A DNA stretch of 51,559 nucleotides from assembly GCA_963205445.1 (NCBI GenBank), contig CAUJJG010000079.1, forward strand, positions 1 through 51,559, read 5' to 3'. The notes beneath the pieces are model-generated. The model was not told the DNA's origin. It worked only from the letters and a program-made list of their open reading frames with translations, and did not search any database. A program made the translations under genes and the position numbers. The DNA comes from Pseudomonadota bacterium (lineage in GTDB: Bacteria; Pseudomonadota; Gammaproteobacteria; Xanthomonadales; Xanthomonadaceae). Position 1 is the stretch's first letter. Each line of letters begins with the position of its first letter. Below, in pieces: positions 28,380 through 40,119 of the stretch.

Positions 28380-30107
28380 TTACGGTGGCGCGATCGACCG
28401 CGCGTCCAGCCAACGCTCGATGGCGGTACGGCTGCGAGCGCGCAACAAGGCAGGTGCGGCGCCGCGAAGTTGCCCGAGGTGGCTGCTGCGTATGGCCCGA
28501 CGGACTTCCAGCAGGGTGGCGGGGTGCAGGCTGAGCTCAGTCAGGCCCAGCGACAGCAACAGCGGCACGAATACCGGGTCTGCGGCGATTTCACCGCAGA
28601 CGGTGACGGGAACGGCGTGGCGCTGGGCAATCCGGACGACATCGCGCAGCACGCGCAAGACGGCCGGGTGCAGCGGTGAGTAGAGGGCATTGAGTGCATC
28701 GTTGGTGCGGTCGGCGGCCAGCAGGTATTGCACGAGGTCGTTGGTGCCGATCGACAGGAAGTCGCAGTCGCGGATGAAACTGGAGAGCGACAGCGCCGCG
28801 GATGGCACCTCGATCATCGCCCCGAGCGGAATTCTCGCGGCCATGCCATGTCCTTCGGCCTGCAGTTCTGCCCGCACGGCATCGAGGGTGCGGCGAACCA
28901 GGGCGATTTCCTCGCCGCTGCTGATCATCGGCACCAGCACGCGCACCGGGCCGTAGCCAGATGCCCGTACGATGGCGCGCATCTGCGTGTGCAGCAGCCC
29001 CTCCCGGGCCAGCGACAGACGCACGCCGCGCAGGCCCAGTGCCGGATTGGGCTCATCCTTCAGGGCCAGGCCCGTCTTGTCGGCCTTGTCGGCACCGAGG
29101 TCCAACGTGCGGATGGTGACCGTGCGCCCCGTCATTGCCAGCACGGCATCGCGATAGGCGCGGAACTGGGACGCTTCATCGGGCAGCTCGCAGCTGCCGA
29201 GAAAGAGAAATTCGGTGCGATACAGGCCGACGCCGGCAGCGCCCAGGGCATGGGCTTCGATCACGTCCTCGCGGGTTTCCGCGTTGGCCCACAGCTTGAT
29301 GTCCACGCCATCCAGGCTGCGGGTGGGTTCGCGGCGCAGCCGATTGAGCTGGCGTCTTTCTTGCCGTGCCTGCGCCACGCGGGCGTGGTGGTCTTGCAGG
29401 TCGGCGGCGTCGGGCTCCAGAACGATCTGGCCGGTGGCGCCGTCGATCACCAGGACGTCGCCGTCGTTGGCCTTGATCAGCGCCTGCGGAGCACCGACGA
29501 TCAGGGGCAGGTGCAGGCTGCGGGCGAGGATTGCGCTGTGGGACAGGGGGCTGCCACCGGCGGTGATGACGCCCACCACGCCCTGTGCCTGCAATTGGGC
29601 CAGTTCGGCCGGTGCCACGCTGTCGGTGACCAGAATCTCGCCGGAGGCACCTTGCAGTTCTGCACGATGACTGTGCAGGGAAGCGTGCAGGCGGCCGATG
29701 ACCTGGTCGATGTCGTCGATCCTGCTGCGCAGGTAGGGATCGTCCATGCCCTCGAACACCGCTGCGATGCGATTGCGTTGCAGGCGCAGCGCATAGTCCG
29801 CGGCATACAGGCCGCTGCGGATGAGGGTTTCGATCCCGGAAAGCAGCTCCGGGTCGTCCAGCAGCAGGGCGTGCAGGTCGAGGAACTCACCCACTTCCTG
29901 TGCCAGCGCGCCGTGCAGGCGGTCTCGCAGCTCCCGCATTTCATGACGGACTTCGGTGACGGCATCGTGGAAACGGGCTGTCTCCGCTTCCACGTCCTCC
30001 GGCGCAATGCGGACTTCCTCGATGTCCAATGCGTGCGGCAGGCGCACGCGGGCCCGTCCGAGCGCGCTGCCACGCGAGGCGGCGGTGCCGGACAGGAGCT
30101 GACGCAT
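28380..30107 (-). CDS. ptsI: Phosphoenolpyruvate-protein phosphotransferase (PTS enzyme I)
   Basis: 575 residues, full EI length. Transfers phosphate from PEP to HPr. Active-site histidine H190 in AGGSPLSHSAILARSL, PEP-binding GVGLYRTEFLFLG, GALIEVPS-like GAMIEVPSAAL, DFLSIGTNDLVQYLLAADR, and the catalytic cysteine in VTVCGEIAADP. No GAF domain, so it is not EI-Ntr. Overlaps the ptsH stop by one base. Together with HPr, IIA and HprK but no permease in view, it probably serves regulation. Confidence 0.96.
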   Translation of the reverse strand: MRQLLSGTAASRGSALGRARVRLPHALDIEEVRIAPEDVEAETARFHDAVTEVRHEMRELRDRLHGALAQEVGEFLDLHALLLDDPELLSGIETLIRSGLYAADYALRLQRNRIAAVFEGMDDPYLRSRIDDIDQVIGRLHASLHSHRAELQGASGEILVTDSVAPAELAQLQAQGVVGVITAGGSPLSHSAILARSLHLPLIVGAPQALIKANDGDVLVIDGATGQIVLEPDAADLQDHHARVAQARQERRQLNRLRREPTRSLDGVDIKLWANAETREDVIEAHALGAAGVGLYRTEFLFLGSCELPDEASQFRAYRDAVLAMTGRTVTIRTLDLGADKADKTGLALKDEPNPALGLRGVRLSLAREGLLHTQMRAIVRASGYGPVRVLVPMISSGEEIALVRRTLDAVRAELQAEGHGMAARIPLGAMIEVPSAALSLSSFIRDCDFLSIGTNDLVQYLLAADRTNDALNALYSPLHPAVLRVLRDVVRIAQRHAVPVTVCGEIAADPVFVPLLLSLGLTELSLHPATLLEVRRAIRSSHLGQLRGAAPALLRARSRTAIERWLDARSIAPP

Positions 30108-30376
30108 CAGCTGTCCTCGTCGAAGCGGCGTTCGAACAACGCACTGACCGCATCGGCGGCGGCTTGCTCGTCCTCGCCATCCACGCGCAACACGACTTCC
30201 GAACCCGGGCCGGCAGCGAGCAGCATCACGCCCATGATGCTCTTGGCGTTCACCTCGCGACCACGCGCTTCCAGCGTGGCTTGGCTGCGGAATGTCGAGA
30301 GCAATTGCACCAGCTTGGCAGTGGCGCGCGCGTGCAGCCCGAGCCGGTTGCAGATGACGAGTTCGCGACGAATCAC
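30107..30376 (-). CDS. ptsH: Phosphocarrier protein HPr
   Basis: 89 residues. H15 in NRLGLHARATAKL takes phosphate from EI. S46 in NAKSIMGVMLL is the HprK target site and is present, consistent with hprK upstream. One-base overlap with ptsI. Between the IIA gene and ptsI in a conserved beta/gamma-proteobacterial order. Confidence 0.96.
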   Translation of the reverse strand: MIRRELVICNRLGLHARATAKLVQLLSTFRSQATLEARGREVNAKSIMGVMLLAAGPGSEVVLRVDGEDEQAAADAVSALFERRFDEDS

Positions 30377-30412
30377 GTGCGGCCTCCCGCGTGCGGGGGT
30401 GGTGGGGTTGTT

Positions 30413-30805
30413 TCAGGCATCATCGATGATCGCTCCATTGCGGGCACCAGCGGCAGCGACCGCCGGCAGGGCATCCAGATCCAGTTCCGCGTAATTCATG
30501 ACCCGCAGCAGCATCGGCAGGTTCAACGCCGACACGCGCCGGACGGGCGTGCCTAGCCGCGCAAGGCGCGCGGCGATGTTGCTGGGGGTGGCGCCGTACA
30601 GATCGGTCAGCACCAACACGCCATGGCCGCCATCGACCTTGCGCAATGCGGCACTGGCCTGGGGCAGCAGGAGGTCTGGGTCACCATCGAAGGGGATCTC
30701 GAATGCGGCACAGGCCAGCGGCAGCCGGGACAACAGGCGCGTGGCCACGGACAGCAGGGTGCTGCCAAGGCCTTCGTGGGTAACGAGCAGGATGCCGACG
30801 GACAT
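30413..30805 (-). CDS. PTS mannose-type EIIA domain protein
   Basis: 130 residues, a single EIIA-Man fold. N-terminal VGILLVTHEGLG carries the phosphorylatable H10; GVLVLTDLYGATPSNIA is the second family motif. No EIIB, C or D domain is encoded nearby. In related Proteobacteria this stand-alone IIA receives phosphate from HPr for regulation; what it controls here is unknown. Followed by ptsH after 36 nt. Sometimes labelled manX or pstA. Confidence 0.92.
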   Translation of the reverse strand: MSVGILLVTHEGLGSTLLSVATRLLSRLPLACAAFEIPFDGDPDLLLPQASAALRKVDGGHGVLVLTDLYGATPSNIAARLARLGTPVRRVSALNLPMLLRVMNYAELDLDALPAVAAAGARNGAIIDDA

Positions 30806-30861
30806 GCCACAAACTTAACAGACATGGATGACGCGCTGGAAGCGCTGCGCCGGCTATGAGG

Positions 30862-31728
30862 TCAGTCCAGCTCGCGATGATGGGTGGCTACCTCGTTCCA
30901 ACCCTGCTGGCGGCAGTGCGCTGCCATGCGTTCGGCAAGATAAACCGAGCGATGCCGACCGCCGCTGCAACCGAAGGCGATGGTGGCGTAGCTGCGGGTC
31001 TCGGAGCGCAATTTGGTCAACCAGGTGTCGAGGAACTGCTGCACTTGGGTGAAATAGAGGGCGACTTCCTGCTGTGCATCCAGATAGGCACGCACTTCGG
31101 CGTCGCGGCCCGACAGCGGGCGCAGCTGGGCATCCCAGTGGGGATTGGGAAGCACCCGGGCATCGAAAACGAAGTCGGCATCAGCCGGCACGCCATGGCG
31201 GTAGGCGAAGGACTGGAAAAGCAGGGACAGGCCGGTGCCGGACAGGCCGAACTCGTCCAGCACGCGCCGCCGCATCTGGTGGACGTTGAGGTCGCTGGTG
31301 TCGATCAGGATGTCGGCGATCTGGCGCAGCGGGCGCAGTGCCTGGCGATCCAGCGAAATCGCGTCGGCCAGCACCAGACCGAGGTGGCTGAGCGGGTGAC
31401 GCCTTCGGGTGTCTGCGTAGCGGCGCAGCAGCACGTCGTCGCGCGCTTCCAGGAACAGCAGCCGCGGATTGGCCCCCATCGCGCCGATCTGGGACAGCGC
31501 CACGGGGACATCGGACAGATTGTCGAGATTGCGGGCGTCGATGCCCACGGCGACTTTGTCGGGGGACGACTCGCTGGCCTGGAGGCGACGCACGAATTCG
31601 GGCAGAAGGTCGGCCGGCAAGTTGTCGACGCAGTAATAGCCCAGATCTTCCAAGGTGTGCAGCGCCCCCGACTTGCCGGAGCCGGACATGCCGCTGACCA
31701 CCAGCATCGTGGGGGTGCTGGCGTTCAT
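30862..31728 (-). CDS. rapZ: RapZ nucleotide-binding / RNase adapter protein
   Basis: 288 residues. Walker A GMSGSGKS at 13-20, [20 protein letters not shown] and the C-terminal [18 protein letters not shown] typical of YvcJ/RapZ. In E. coli it senses glucosamine 6-phosphate and directs RNase E to GlmZ; the role in this lineage is not established. Its start overlaps the hprK stop by 4 nt (ATGA). Close to the PTS genes, as in many Proteobacteria. Confidence 0.95.
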   Translation of the reverse strand: MNASTPTMLVVSGMSGSGKSGALHTLEDLGYYCVDNLPADLLPEFVRRLQASESSPDKVAVGIDARNLDNLSDVPVALSQIGAMGANPRLLFLEARDDVLLRRYADTRRRHPLSHLGLVLADAISLDRQALRPLRQIADILIDTSDLNVHQMRRRVLDEFGLSGTGLSLLFQSFAYRHGVPADADFVFDARVLPNPHWDAQLRPLSGRDAEVRAYLDAQQEVALYFTQVQQFLDTWLTKLRSETRSYATIAFGCSGGRHRSVYLAERMAAHCRQQGWNEVATHHRELD

Positions 31729-32681
31729 TGCGTCGAGCGTTCCAGGAAATGGCTGTGGCGGGCCATGAAGGCCGCGGCCGGGTCGATGCCCTTGCTGCGC
31801 AGGATATGCATGCGGGTGGCGGCTTCGGTGAGCACGGCGAGGTTGCGTCCTGCCATCACCGGGATGGTGATCATCGGGACGTCGAGATCCAGCACGCGTC
31901 GTGTGCCGAGATCGCCGGTGAGGCGCTCCATGCCGGTGGCGCTGGCTTCCAGCGAGGGCTTGCTCAGATGCACGATCATGCGCAGGTACTTGTTCCGCTT
32001 GACCGCGGTGTCGCCGAACATCTGGCGAATGTTGAGCACCCCGAGGCCGCGCAGCTCCAGCATGTCCTGCAGCAGTTCAGGGCAGGCACCATCCAGCACG
32101 TCGGGCGCGATCTGGGTGAATTCGGGCGCATCGTCGGCAACGAGGCGATGGCCGCGGGTGACCAGCTCCAACGCCAGCTCGCTCTTGCCAGACCCGGACT
32201 CGCCGGTGATCAGCACGCCAATGGAATAGATTTCCATGAACACGCCATGCAGGGTGACCCGGGGTGCCAAGGTCCGGGCCAGTACGTATTGCAGGTGGTT
32301 GAGGAGTTCATGCCCACGCCGAGGGGAGACCCAGAGCGGCGTGTCGGTTTCTTCCGCGGCCTCGCGCAGGTCCTCCGGGCAGGCTTGGTTTTTGCTGATG
32401 ACCAAGGCCAGCGGACGGTAGTCGATCAGCTTGTGGATGGTTTCCCAGCGTTGGCGGGCATCGAGGCCATCCAGCCATTCCAGCTCCTCGCTGCCGAGGA
32501 TCTGCACCTTGTTGGGGTAGATGGCGTTGAGGTAGCCCGCCAGCGAGGGCCGGCGGGCTACGGTATCCACCGATTCCAACACGCGTTGCCCGCCGCTGGC
32601 CTGGCCCGCCAGCCAGCGCAGCGCCAATCGCTCCTGCTGGCTGGCGAACAGTTCCGCTGCGGTGATGCGGGCAGCGATCAC
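31725..32681 (-). CDS. hprK: HPr kinase/phosphorylase
   Basis: 318 residues from a GTG at 32681. Phosphorylates and dephosphorylates a serine of HPr. N-terminal domain, then [12 protein letters not shown] with catalytic-type H145, Walker [10 protein letters not shown] at 160-168, VADDAPEF (D183, D184) and the HprK signature [16 protein letters not shown]. Starting at this GTG gives the expected family length and N-terminus. An in-frame ATG at 32750 would overlap hpf by 32 nt and has GGAGGG 10 nt upstream, so the start is uncertain. Confidence 0.92.
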   Translation of the reverse strand: MIAARITAAELFASQQERLALRWLAGQASGGQRVLESVDTVARRPSLAGYLNAIYPNKVQILGSEELEWLDGLDARQRWETIHKLIDYRPLALVISKNQACPEDLREAAEETDTPLWVSPRRGHELLNHLQYVLARTLAPRVTLHGVFMEIYSIGVLITGESGSGKSELALELVTRGHRLVADDAPEFTQIAPDVLDGACPELLQDMLELRGLGVLNIRQMFGDTAVKRNKYLRMIVHLSKPSLEASATGMERLTGDLGTRRVLDLDVPMITIPVMAGRNLAVLTEAATRMHILRSKGIDPAAAFMARHSHFLERSTQ

Positions 32682-32718
32682 GGTCGCGGCCCCGGTGCCG
32701 GAAGCGGTGTGGCGGGGG

Positions 32719-33045
32719 TCATTCCAGTGCGCCGCTCTTGGCCAACCCATCTCCGCGGCGCCCTCCGGTGAGCTTTTCCTTGTGCTTGACCAGCTGGCGG
32801 TCGAGCTTGTCCACCAGCAGGTCGATGGCGGCGTACATGTCCTGGCCGGTTGCATCGCTGTGCAGCGTGCGCCCGGACAGGTTCACGGTGGCGATGGCCT
32901 TGTGGTTGGGTTTTTCCAGTGCGAGTTGCACCCGAATCTCACAGTCGTGGTCGATCCGGCGCCCGAGGCGCTCGAAGCGGGTTTCCACGTAACTGCGCAG
33001 GGCCGGGGTGACGTCCATTTGCTGGCCGTAGGTTTCGATCTGCAT
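32719..33045 (-). CDS. hpf: Ribosome hibernation promoting factor (short HPF)
   Basis: 108 residues. [20 protein letters not shown] start, RFERLGRR, and [41 protein letters not shown] (split) identify the HPF/YfiA family, which binds the 30S decoding region and promotes 100S dimers. No long C-terminal dimerisation domain. The ATG at 33045 has a near-perfect AAGGAGGT 4-5 nt upstream. Located between rpoN and hprK, the usual place; ptsN is missing here. Confidence 0.95.
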   Translation of the reverse strand: MQIETYGQQMDVTPALRSYVETRFERLGRRIDHDCEIRVQLALEKPNHKAIATVNLSGRTLHSDATGQDMYAAIDLLVDKLDRQLVKHKEKLTGGRRGDGLAKSGALE

Positions 33046-33105
33046 CTTGACCTCCTTCGACAAAAGGCCGCGGGCGGGTTGCCTGCGGCGGGGCACGCAA
33101 CGGCG

Positions 33106-34533
33106 TCAGCCGATGCGCACGCGTTCATGGGATGCCGGGATTTGCAGGGCTTCGCGATACTTCGCCACCGTCCTGCGGGCAACCGGCACCCCTTCCGACT
33201 TCAACGTATCGGCTAAGCGGGCATCGGACAAGGGCTTGCGTGGGTTCTCGTTGGCCACCAGTTGGCGAATGCGGTCCTGGATGGCCGTGCTGGAAGCGCT
33301 ACCCCCTGTGTCGGTATCGATCCCGGAAGCGAAGAAGTCGCGCAGAGGGATGGTGCCGCGTGGCGTGCGCACGTATTTCCGGGCGACCGCACGCGAGACG
33401 GTCGATTCGTGCATTTCCAGGGTTTCGGCGACTTGGCGCAGCGTCAGTGGGTGCAGCGCCTGCGGCCCGAATTCGAGGAATGCGGCCTGCTCGCGCACCA
33501 GGCAGCGCACGACGCGCAACAAGGTGTCGGCGCGGGACTCCAGGCCTTTCAGGAGCCAGCGTGCCTCCTGCAGGCGGCCGCGCAGGTAGTCTGCGTCCGT
33601 CGCCGCGGCGTGGCGGATCATCTGTTGGTAGGCGCGCTGGATGGAGACACGGGGCAGCGCGCCCGATGCCAGCGCCACCCGCCACAACCCCTGCTGGCGC
33701 CAGATGACGCAGTCGGGAGTCACGTAAGTGCCCTCGGCGAGGACGCCGTGCTGCGAACCTGGGCGCGGATCGAGGCTGCGCAGGAGGTGGACGGCGGCTT
33801 CGGCTTCCTCGCGGGGGCAGCGAATGATGTCGCAGACCCCGTCGACGCCAAGCTTTGGCAGGCGTGGCAGCAGGTCGCGGGTGATCTCGATGGCCGTGGC
33901 CCGGCCATGCGTTTCATGCGGAAGGGCTTGCAGCTGCAGGCGCAGGCACTCGCCGAGGTCGCGAGCCCCTACGCCGACCGGGTCGAATTGCTGGATGCGA
34001 TGCAGGACCGTCAGGGCTTCATCCTCGTTGACGTCCAGCTCGGGGCGAAGGCTGTCGAGCAGGGCAGGCAAGGCTTCACGCAGGTAACCGTCGTCGTCGA
34101 TGGCGTCGATCAGGGCCACGCCGAGGCGCAGGTCGCGCTGGCTGAAATGCCCAAGATGCAGCTGCCAAAGCAGATGGTCCTGCAGGGTTTCTTCTGCGGC
34201 CGGATGCTCGATGTCGTCGATATCGTCATTGTTGCCGCTCGGCCCGACCCGTTCCTGCCAGGTGTCGGCTTCGCGATCCCAGTGTTCGTCGGTCAGCCTG
34301 GTGTCAGTGTCCGGGGCGATGTCGGCATCGGCATCGGAGGGGGCGGCGTTTCCGTCGTCGTGCGCTTCAGTGGGCGTATTTTCCGCCCAGTCCAGCAGCG
34401 GGTTGCTGGCTACGGCGTCTGCCACTTCGGCTTCGAGTTCGGCTGTCGACAGCTGCAGCAGCCGGATCGCTTGGCGCAGCTGGGGCGTCAGGATCAGGTG
34501 TTGCTGCGTGGAAGGGGACAGGCGAGGCTTCAT
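33106..34533 (-). CDS. rpoN: RNA polymerase sigma-54 factor
   Basis: 475 residues. Region I begins KPRLSPSTQQHLILTPQLRQAI and is followed by an acidic stretch (about 55-115). Then come the core-binding region, a helix-turn-helix (LTLRQVAETLEMHESTVSRA) and the RpoN box ARRTVAKYRE at 452-461 that reads the -24 element. The ATG at 34533 gives the conserved N-terminus. 58 nt after lptB, the standard lptB-rpoN-hpf order. Confidence 0.97.
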   Translation of the reverse strand: MKPRLSPSTQQHLILTPQLRQAIRLLQLSTAELEAEVADAVASNPLLDWAENTPTEAHDDGNAAPSDADADIAPDTDTRLTDEHWDREADTWQERVGPSGNNDDIDDIEHPAAEETLQDHLLWQLHLGHFSQRDLRLGVALIDAIDDDGYLREALPALLDSLRPELDVNEDEALTVLHRIQQFDPVGVGARDLGECLRLQLQALPHETHGRATAIEITRDLLPRLPKLGVDGVCDIIRCPREEAEAAVHLLRSLDPRPGSQHGVLAEGTYVTPDCVIWRQQGLWRVALASGALPRVSIQRAYQQMIRHAAATDADYLRGRLQEARWLLKGLESRADTLLRVVRCLVREQAAFLEFGPQALHPLTLRQVAETLEMHESTVSRAVARKYVRTPRGTIPLRDFFASGIDTDTGGSASSTAIQDRIRQLVANENPRKPLSDARLADTLKSEGVPVARRTVAKYREALQIPASHERVRIG

Positions 34534-34591
34534 CTTGGCCCAGCATATCGCCTGTGGCGAGGAATGAAACCCGTGTCGCCGCGGTTGTGCG

Positions 34592-35311
34592 TCAGAGGCG
34601 GAAGCCTTCGCCCAGATACACCCTGCGGACGTCCTGGTTTTCCAGCAGCGCAGCAGGCGAGCCCTGCGCCAGTACGCCGCCATCCGCAAGGATGTAGGCG
34701 CGATCGCAAATCCCCAGTGTTTCCCGCACGTTGTGGTCAGTGATCAGCACGCCGATGCCCCGTTGCTTGAGATGGCGCACAATGCGCTGGATCTCGTTGA
34801 CGGAAATGGGGTCGACGCCTGCAAAGGGTTCGTCTAGCAGGATCATGCGCGGGTTGCCGGCCAGCGCGCGGGCGATTTCCACCCGGCGGCGCTCTCCACC
34901 GGACAGGCTGGCCCCGGCCTGATCGGTAATGTGGCCGATCTGCAGTTCATCCAACAGGACGCTGAGCTCGTGTTCGCGGCCGTCTTCGTCCAGATCCGGG
35001 CGAAGCTCCAGCGCCAGGCGAAGGTTGTCGGCGACACTCAACTTCCGGAAGACCGAGGGCTCCTGCGGCAGGTAGCCCAAGCCGAGGCGTGCACGCGCGT
35101 ACATCGGTTGGCTGGTGATGTCGTTGCCGTCCAGCAGGATCCGGCCGGCATCTGCGGGCACCAGCCCCACGATCATGTAGAAGCAGGTGGTCTTGCCTGC
35201 GCCATTCGGGCCCAGCAGACCCACCACTTCGCCGGCGTTGAGGCTCAGGCCGAAATCCCGCACGACCTCGCGCTGTTTGTAGCGCTTGCGCAGCCCCTCG
35301 GCGACCAGCAT
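34592..35311 (-). CDS. lptB: LPS export ABC transporter ATP-binding protein
   Basis: 239 residues. Powers LPS extraction from the inner membrane with LptFG (not in this window). Walker [10 protein letters not shown] at 34-42, [14 protein letters not shown]-loop region, signature LSGGE at 136-140, Walker B ILLDEP at 157-162 and switch H193. Start ATG shares one base with the lptA stop (TGATG). Confidence 0.97.
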   Translation of the reverse strand: MLVAEGLRKRYKQREVVRDFGLSLNAGEVVGLLGPNGAGKTTCFYMIVGLVPADAGRILLDGNDITSQPMYARARLGLGYLPQEPSVFRKLSVADNLRLALELRPDLDEDGREHELSVLLDELQIGHITDQAGASLSGGERRRVEIARALAGNPRMILLDEPFAGVDPISVNEIQRIVRHLKQRGIGVLITDHNVRETLGICDRAYILADGGVLAQGSPAALLENQDVRRVYLGEGFRL

Positions 35312-35814
35312 CAGGGCGCGCCCTTCGGCAGGATCCGCATCTTGACGCGGCCACCGCCCTCGCCGCCGCTTTGCAATTGGCCGGTCTTGAGGTTGTAGAC
35401 GACGCGCTCGCCGTTGAGGCTGCCGCGATCCTGATGGATCACCACGTTGCCGGTGAAGACCATGGATTCGGTGCGCAGGTCGTAATCGACGTTGGCGGCG
35501 CTGGCGTTGATGCGGTCGCCATCGTCCATTTCCTGTTGCAGGGTCACGCCACCGCTGAGCAGGGCGCGGCTGGGTTCGCCGCCGGCCTGGTGGATCACGG
35601 CCTTGGCGGCGTTCACCTTCAAGGTGCCCTGCACGATGCTGACGTTGCCGGTCAGAGTGCAGCTGGCGTTGGCACCCATGCCGTCGCAATCGCTGCGGTT
35701 GGCGTCGATGTCCATCGGCTTGTTGCGATCACTGCTGCGAGCGATGGCAACCCCGGTAGAGAGGGCGAGGACAACAGCCAGCAGGCTGGCGATGGTTTCA
35801 CTGCTGCGGGGCAT
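35311..35814 (-). CDS. lptA: LPS transport periplasmic protein LptA
   Basis: 167 residues from the ATG at 35814, with a signal peptide ([16 protein letters not shown], cleaved near residue 25). OstA-like beta-jellyroll: [30 protein letters not shown] region, [34 protein letters not shown]. LptA forms the periplasmic bridge. An in-frame ATG at 35847 would add 11 residues; neither has a clear ribosome binding site. Overlaps the end of lptC by 17 nt. Two cysteines (in SDCDG and ASCTL) may form a disulfide. Confidence 0.9.
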   Translation of the reverse strand: MPRSSETIASLLAVVLALSTGVAIARSSDRNKPMDIDANRSDCDGMGANASCTLTGNVSIVQGTLKVNAAKAVIHQAGGEPSRALLSGGVTLQQEMDDGDRINASAANVDYDLRTESMVFTGNVVIHQDRGSLNGERVVYNLKTGQLQSGGEGGGRVKMRILPKGAP

Positions 35815-36352
35815 AGTGGGCGCGGACCTGTGAAAGTAGGGAGACATGCTGACGATCGAGATTGGCTTGCATGCCGACGCCGCGCATTGTAAGCCCGGGC
35901 TGGGTGATGGTCACTTCCGCGCCGGTTCTGGCCAGGTGTTCGCCCAGCACGAGGACCAGGGATTCCGTGGCAATGCGGGTGGGGGGCGGGGCATTGGCAG
36001 GGCTGGTGGCAATCACGTCGCCCGTCAGCTCCAGCTGTTCGCCACCTGCCGGCACGAAGCCGCGCTGGGCTTGCACATCCCAATAACGGCCCTGCCTGTC
36101 CGGCACCTGGAAGCGTGGCGTGGCGAGGGTCAGCGTTTTGTCGGCCGGGTCACGCTGGAGCATTGGGCCATGCAGGGTGAAAGACTCTTTGCCCTGCTTG
36201 TCCAGCGAGGTGATCTCGTAGTCGCGCAGGACGTAGTCTGGCCGAGCGTGCAGCAGGCCATCTTCGGCCCGATGCGACATCCGCCACACCGACCAGCCGC
36301 TGGCGATGGCGGCCAGCAGCAGGCACAACGTCAGGCCGATGCGCCAGTTCAT
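35798..36352 (-). CDS. lptC: LPS export protein LptC
   Basis: 184 residues. One N-terminal membrane helix (residues 5-23, GLTLCLLLAAIASGWSVW), then a periplasmic LptC fold: PDYVLRDYEITSLDKQG, LTLATPRFQV, VPAGGEQLELTGDV. Links LptBFG to LptA. The start overlaps the kdsC stop by 4 nt. Weakly conserved family, called from fold pattern, size and position between kdsC and lptA. Confidence 0.92.
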   Translation of the reverse strand: MNWRIGLTLCLLLAAIASGWSVWRMSHRAEDGLLHARPDYVLRDYEITSLDKQGKESFTLHGPMLQRDPADKTLTLATPRFQVPDRQGRYWDVQAQRGFVPAGGEQLELTGDVIATSPANAPPPTRIATESLVLVLGEHLARTGAEVTITQPGLTMRGVGMQANLDRQHVSLLSQVRAHYAPQQ

Positions 36353-36893
36353 GGGTGTTCCCCATGGGCGAGGATGGCCTCGACCTTGCCCTGCGCCTGC
36401 AGCAGTAGGTCGCAGGCGTCACGCGCAGCCCCTTTTCCGGCGCGGCGCGGCGTGATCCAGTGCGCGACATCACGAACCCAGGGGTGTGCATCGGCGGGGA
36501 CGATGGCCAAACCGACACTGCGCAGCGTGGCCAGATCCGGCAGGTCGTCACCCATGAAGGCGACCGCCTCCATGCCGATGCCGAGCGAGTCAGCAATCGC
36601 GCGCATGCGGGTCAACTTGTGCGGTTCGCCGACATGCAGGTGCGGGATCTTCAAGTCCCGACCGCGAGCGCTGGTGACCGGGCTGTGGCGGGCGCTGACC
36701 AGGGCCGTGGCGATGCCCGCGTGGCGCAGCAGCACCAGTCCCATGCCATCTTGCACATGGAAGCATTTGGATTCCTGGCCGTCGCTGCCGTAGATCAGGC
36801 CGCCGTCGGTGAGGGTGCCGTCGACATCGAAGCCAATCAGGCGGATGCGTGCGGCGCGGGCAAGCAGATCGGTTGGGTGCGCAGGCATCGACA

Positions 36894-36894
<1 letters not shown>
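36349..36894 (-). CDS. kdsC: 3-deoxy-D-manno-octulosonate 8-phosphate phosphatase
   Basis: 181 residues. HAD-family enzyme that hydrolyses KDO 8-phosphate to KDO. Nucleophile motif IGFDVDGTLTDGGL with D23 and D25, SARHSPVTSARGRDL, and the metal-binding GDDLPDLATL. The ATG at 36894 overlaps the kdsD stop by one base; a GTG just upstream and an ATG at 36888 are alternatives. Follows kdsD in the standard KDO gene order. Confidence 0.95.
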
Positions 36895-39437
<2,543 letters not shown>

Positions 39438-39509
39438 GCGTCTGGCCGGGCAACTTCGCTATTCTGCTTCGGCAGGCGGCTCGCCTGTTTCCTCAGGAGT
39501 GGCAAAGCC

Positions 39510-40109
39510 GTGAGCGAAGCCCATGTATTCGTCATTGGGATTTTGCTGGCCTGGCTGGCCGGTATTCGGGTCTACCTGACCGTGCTTGGGGTCGGTGTGG
39601 CCGGGTTGATGGGATGGGTGGCGTTGCCGCCGGCCCTGCAGGTGGCCGAGTCGGGTTGGGTGTTGGGCACGGCCGGCGCGCTGACGCTGGCGGAGTTCTT
39701 CGCCGACAAGATTCCTGGCGTGGATTCGGTTTGGGATCTGCTGCAGACGGTTGTCCGGGTGCCTGCCGGGGCTTTCCTCGCGGCTGCAGCACTGTCGCCG
39801 GATGGGCAGCTCGGCCCTGGCATGCTGGCGGCAGGGGCGGGGACGGCGCTGTTGAGTCATGGCCTGAAATCGGGCACGCGGGGGTTGCTGAACACGTCGC
39901 CGGAGCCCGTCAGCAACTGGCTGGCCTCGTTGCTGGAGGATGGGCTGGTGGTAGCCGCCCTTGCCTTGATACTGGCCCACCCGTGGCTTGCCCTGCTGCT
40001 GGCGGTGGGCCTCAGCGTGAGCGCAGCACTGGTCGTCTGGTGGGTCTGGCGCTTGCTCTGGCGCGGCGTGAAACGGCTCGCCGCACCACGGCCCGTCATC
40101 GACGGTTGA
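39510..40109 (+). CDS. DUF4126 family membrane protein
   Basis: 199 residues from a GTG. Hydrophobic throughout, with about five predicted membrane segments (near 5-25, 48-62, 75-115, 135-160 and 162-178). The pattern GIRVYLTVLGVGVAG, the acidic AEFFADKIPGVDSVWDLLQT and SHGLKSGTRGLLNTSPEPVSNW matches the DUF4126 family, whose function is unknown. CAGGAG lies about 11 nt upstream. Seventy-two nt after murA, perhaps expressed separately. Confidence 0.8.
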   Translation: MSEAHVFVIGILLAWLAGIRVYLTVLGVGVAGLMGWVALPPALQVAESGWVLGTAGALTLAEFFADKIPGVDSVWDLLQTVVRVPAGAFLAAAALSPDGQLGPGMLAAGAGTALLSHGLKSGTRGLLNTSPEPVSNWLASLLEDGLVVAALALILAHPWLALLLAVGLSVSAALVVWWVWRLLWRGVKRLAAPRPVIDG

Positions 40110-40119
40110 CGTGCGCGGT

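Noticed and set aside
26825-30494. Long plus-strand frames (569 and 588 codons) across mgtE, ptsI and ptsH
   Set aside because: Same high-GC shadow effect; they cross gene boundaries and lack family patterns, whereas the minus-strand genes are complete.
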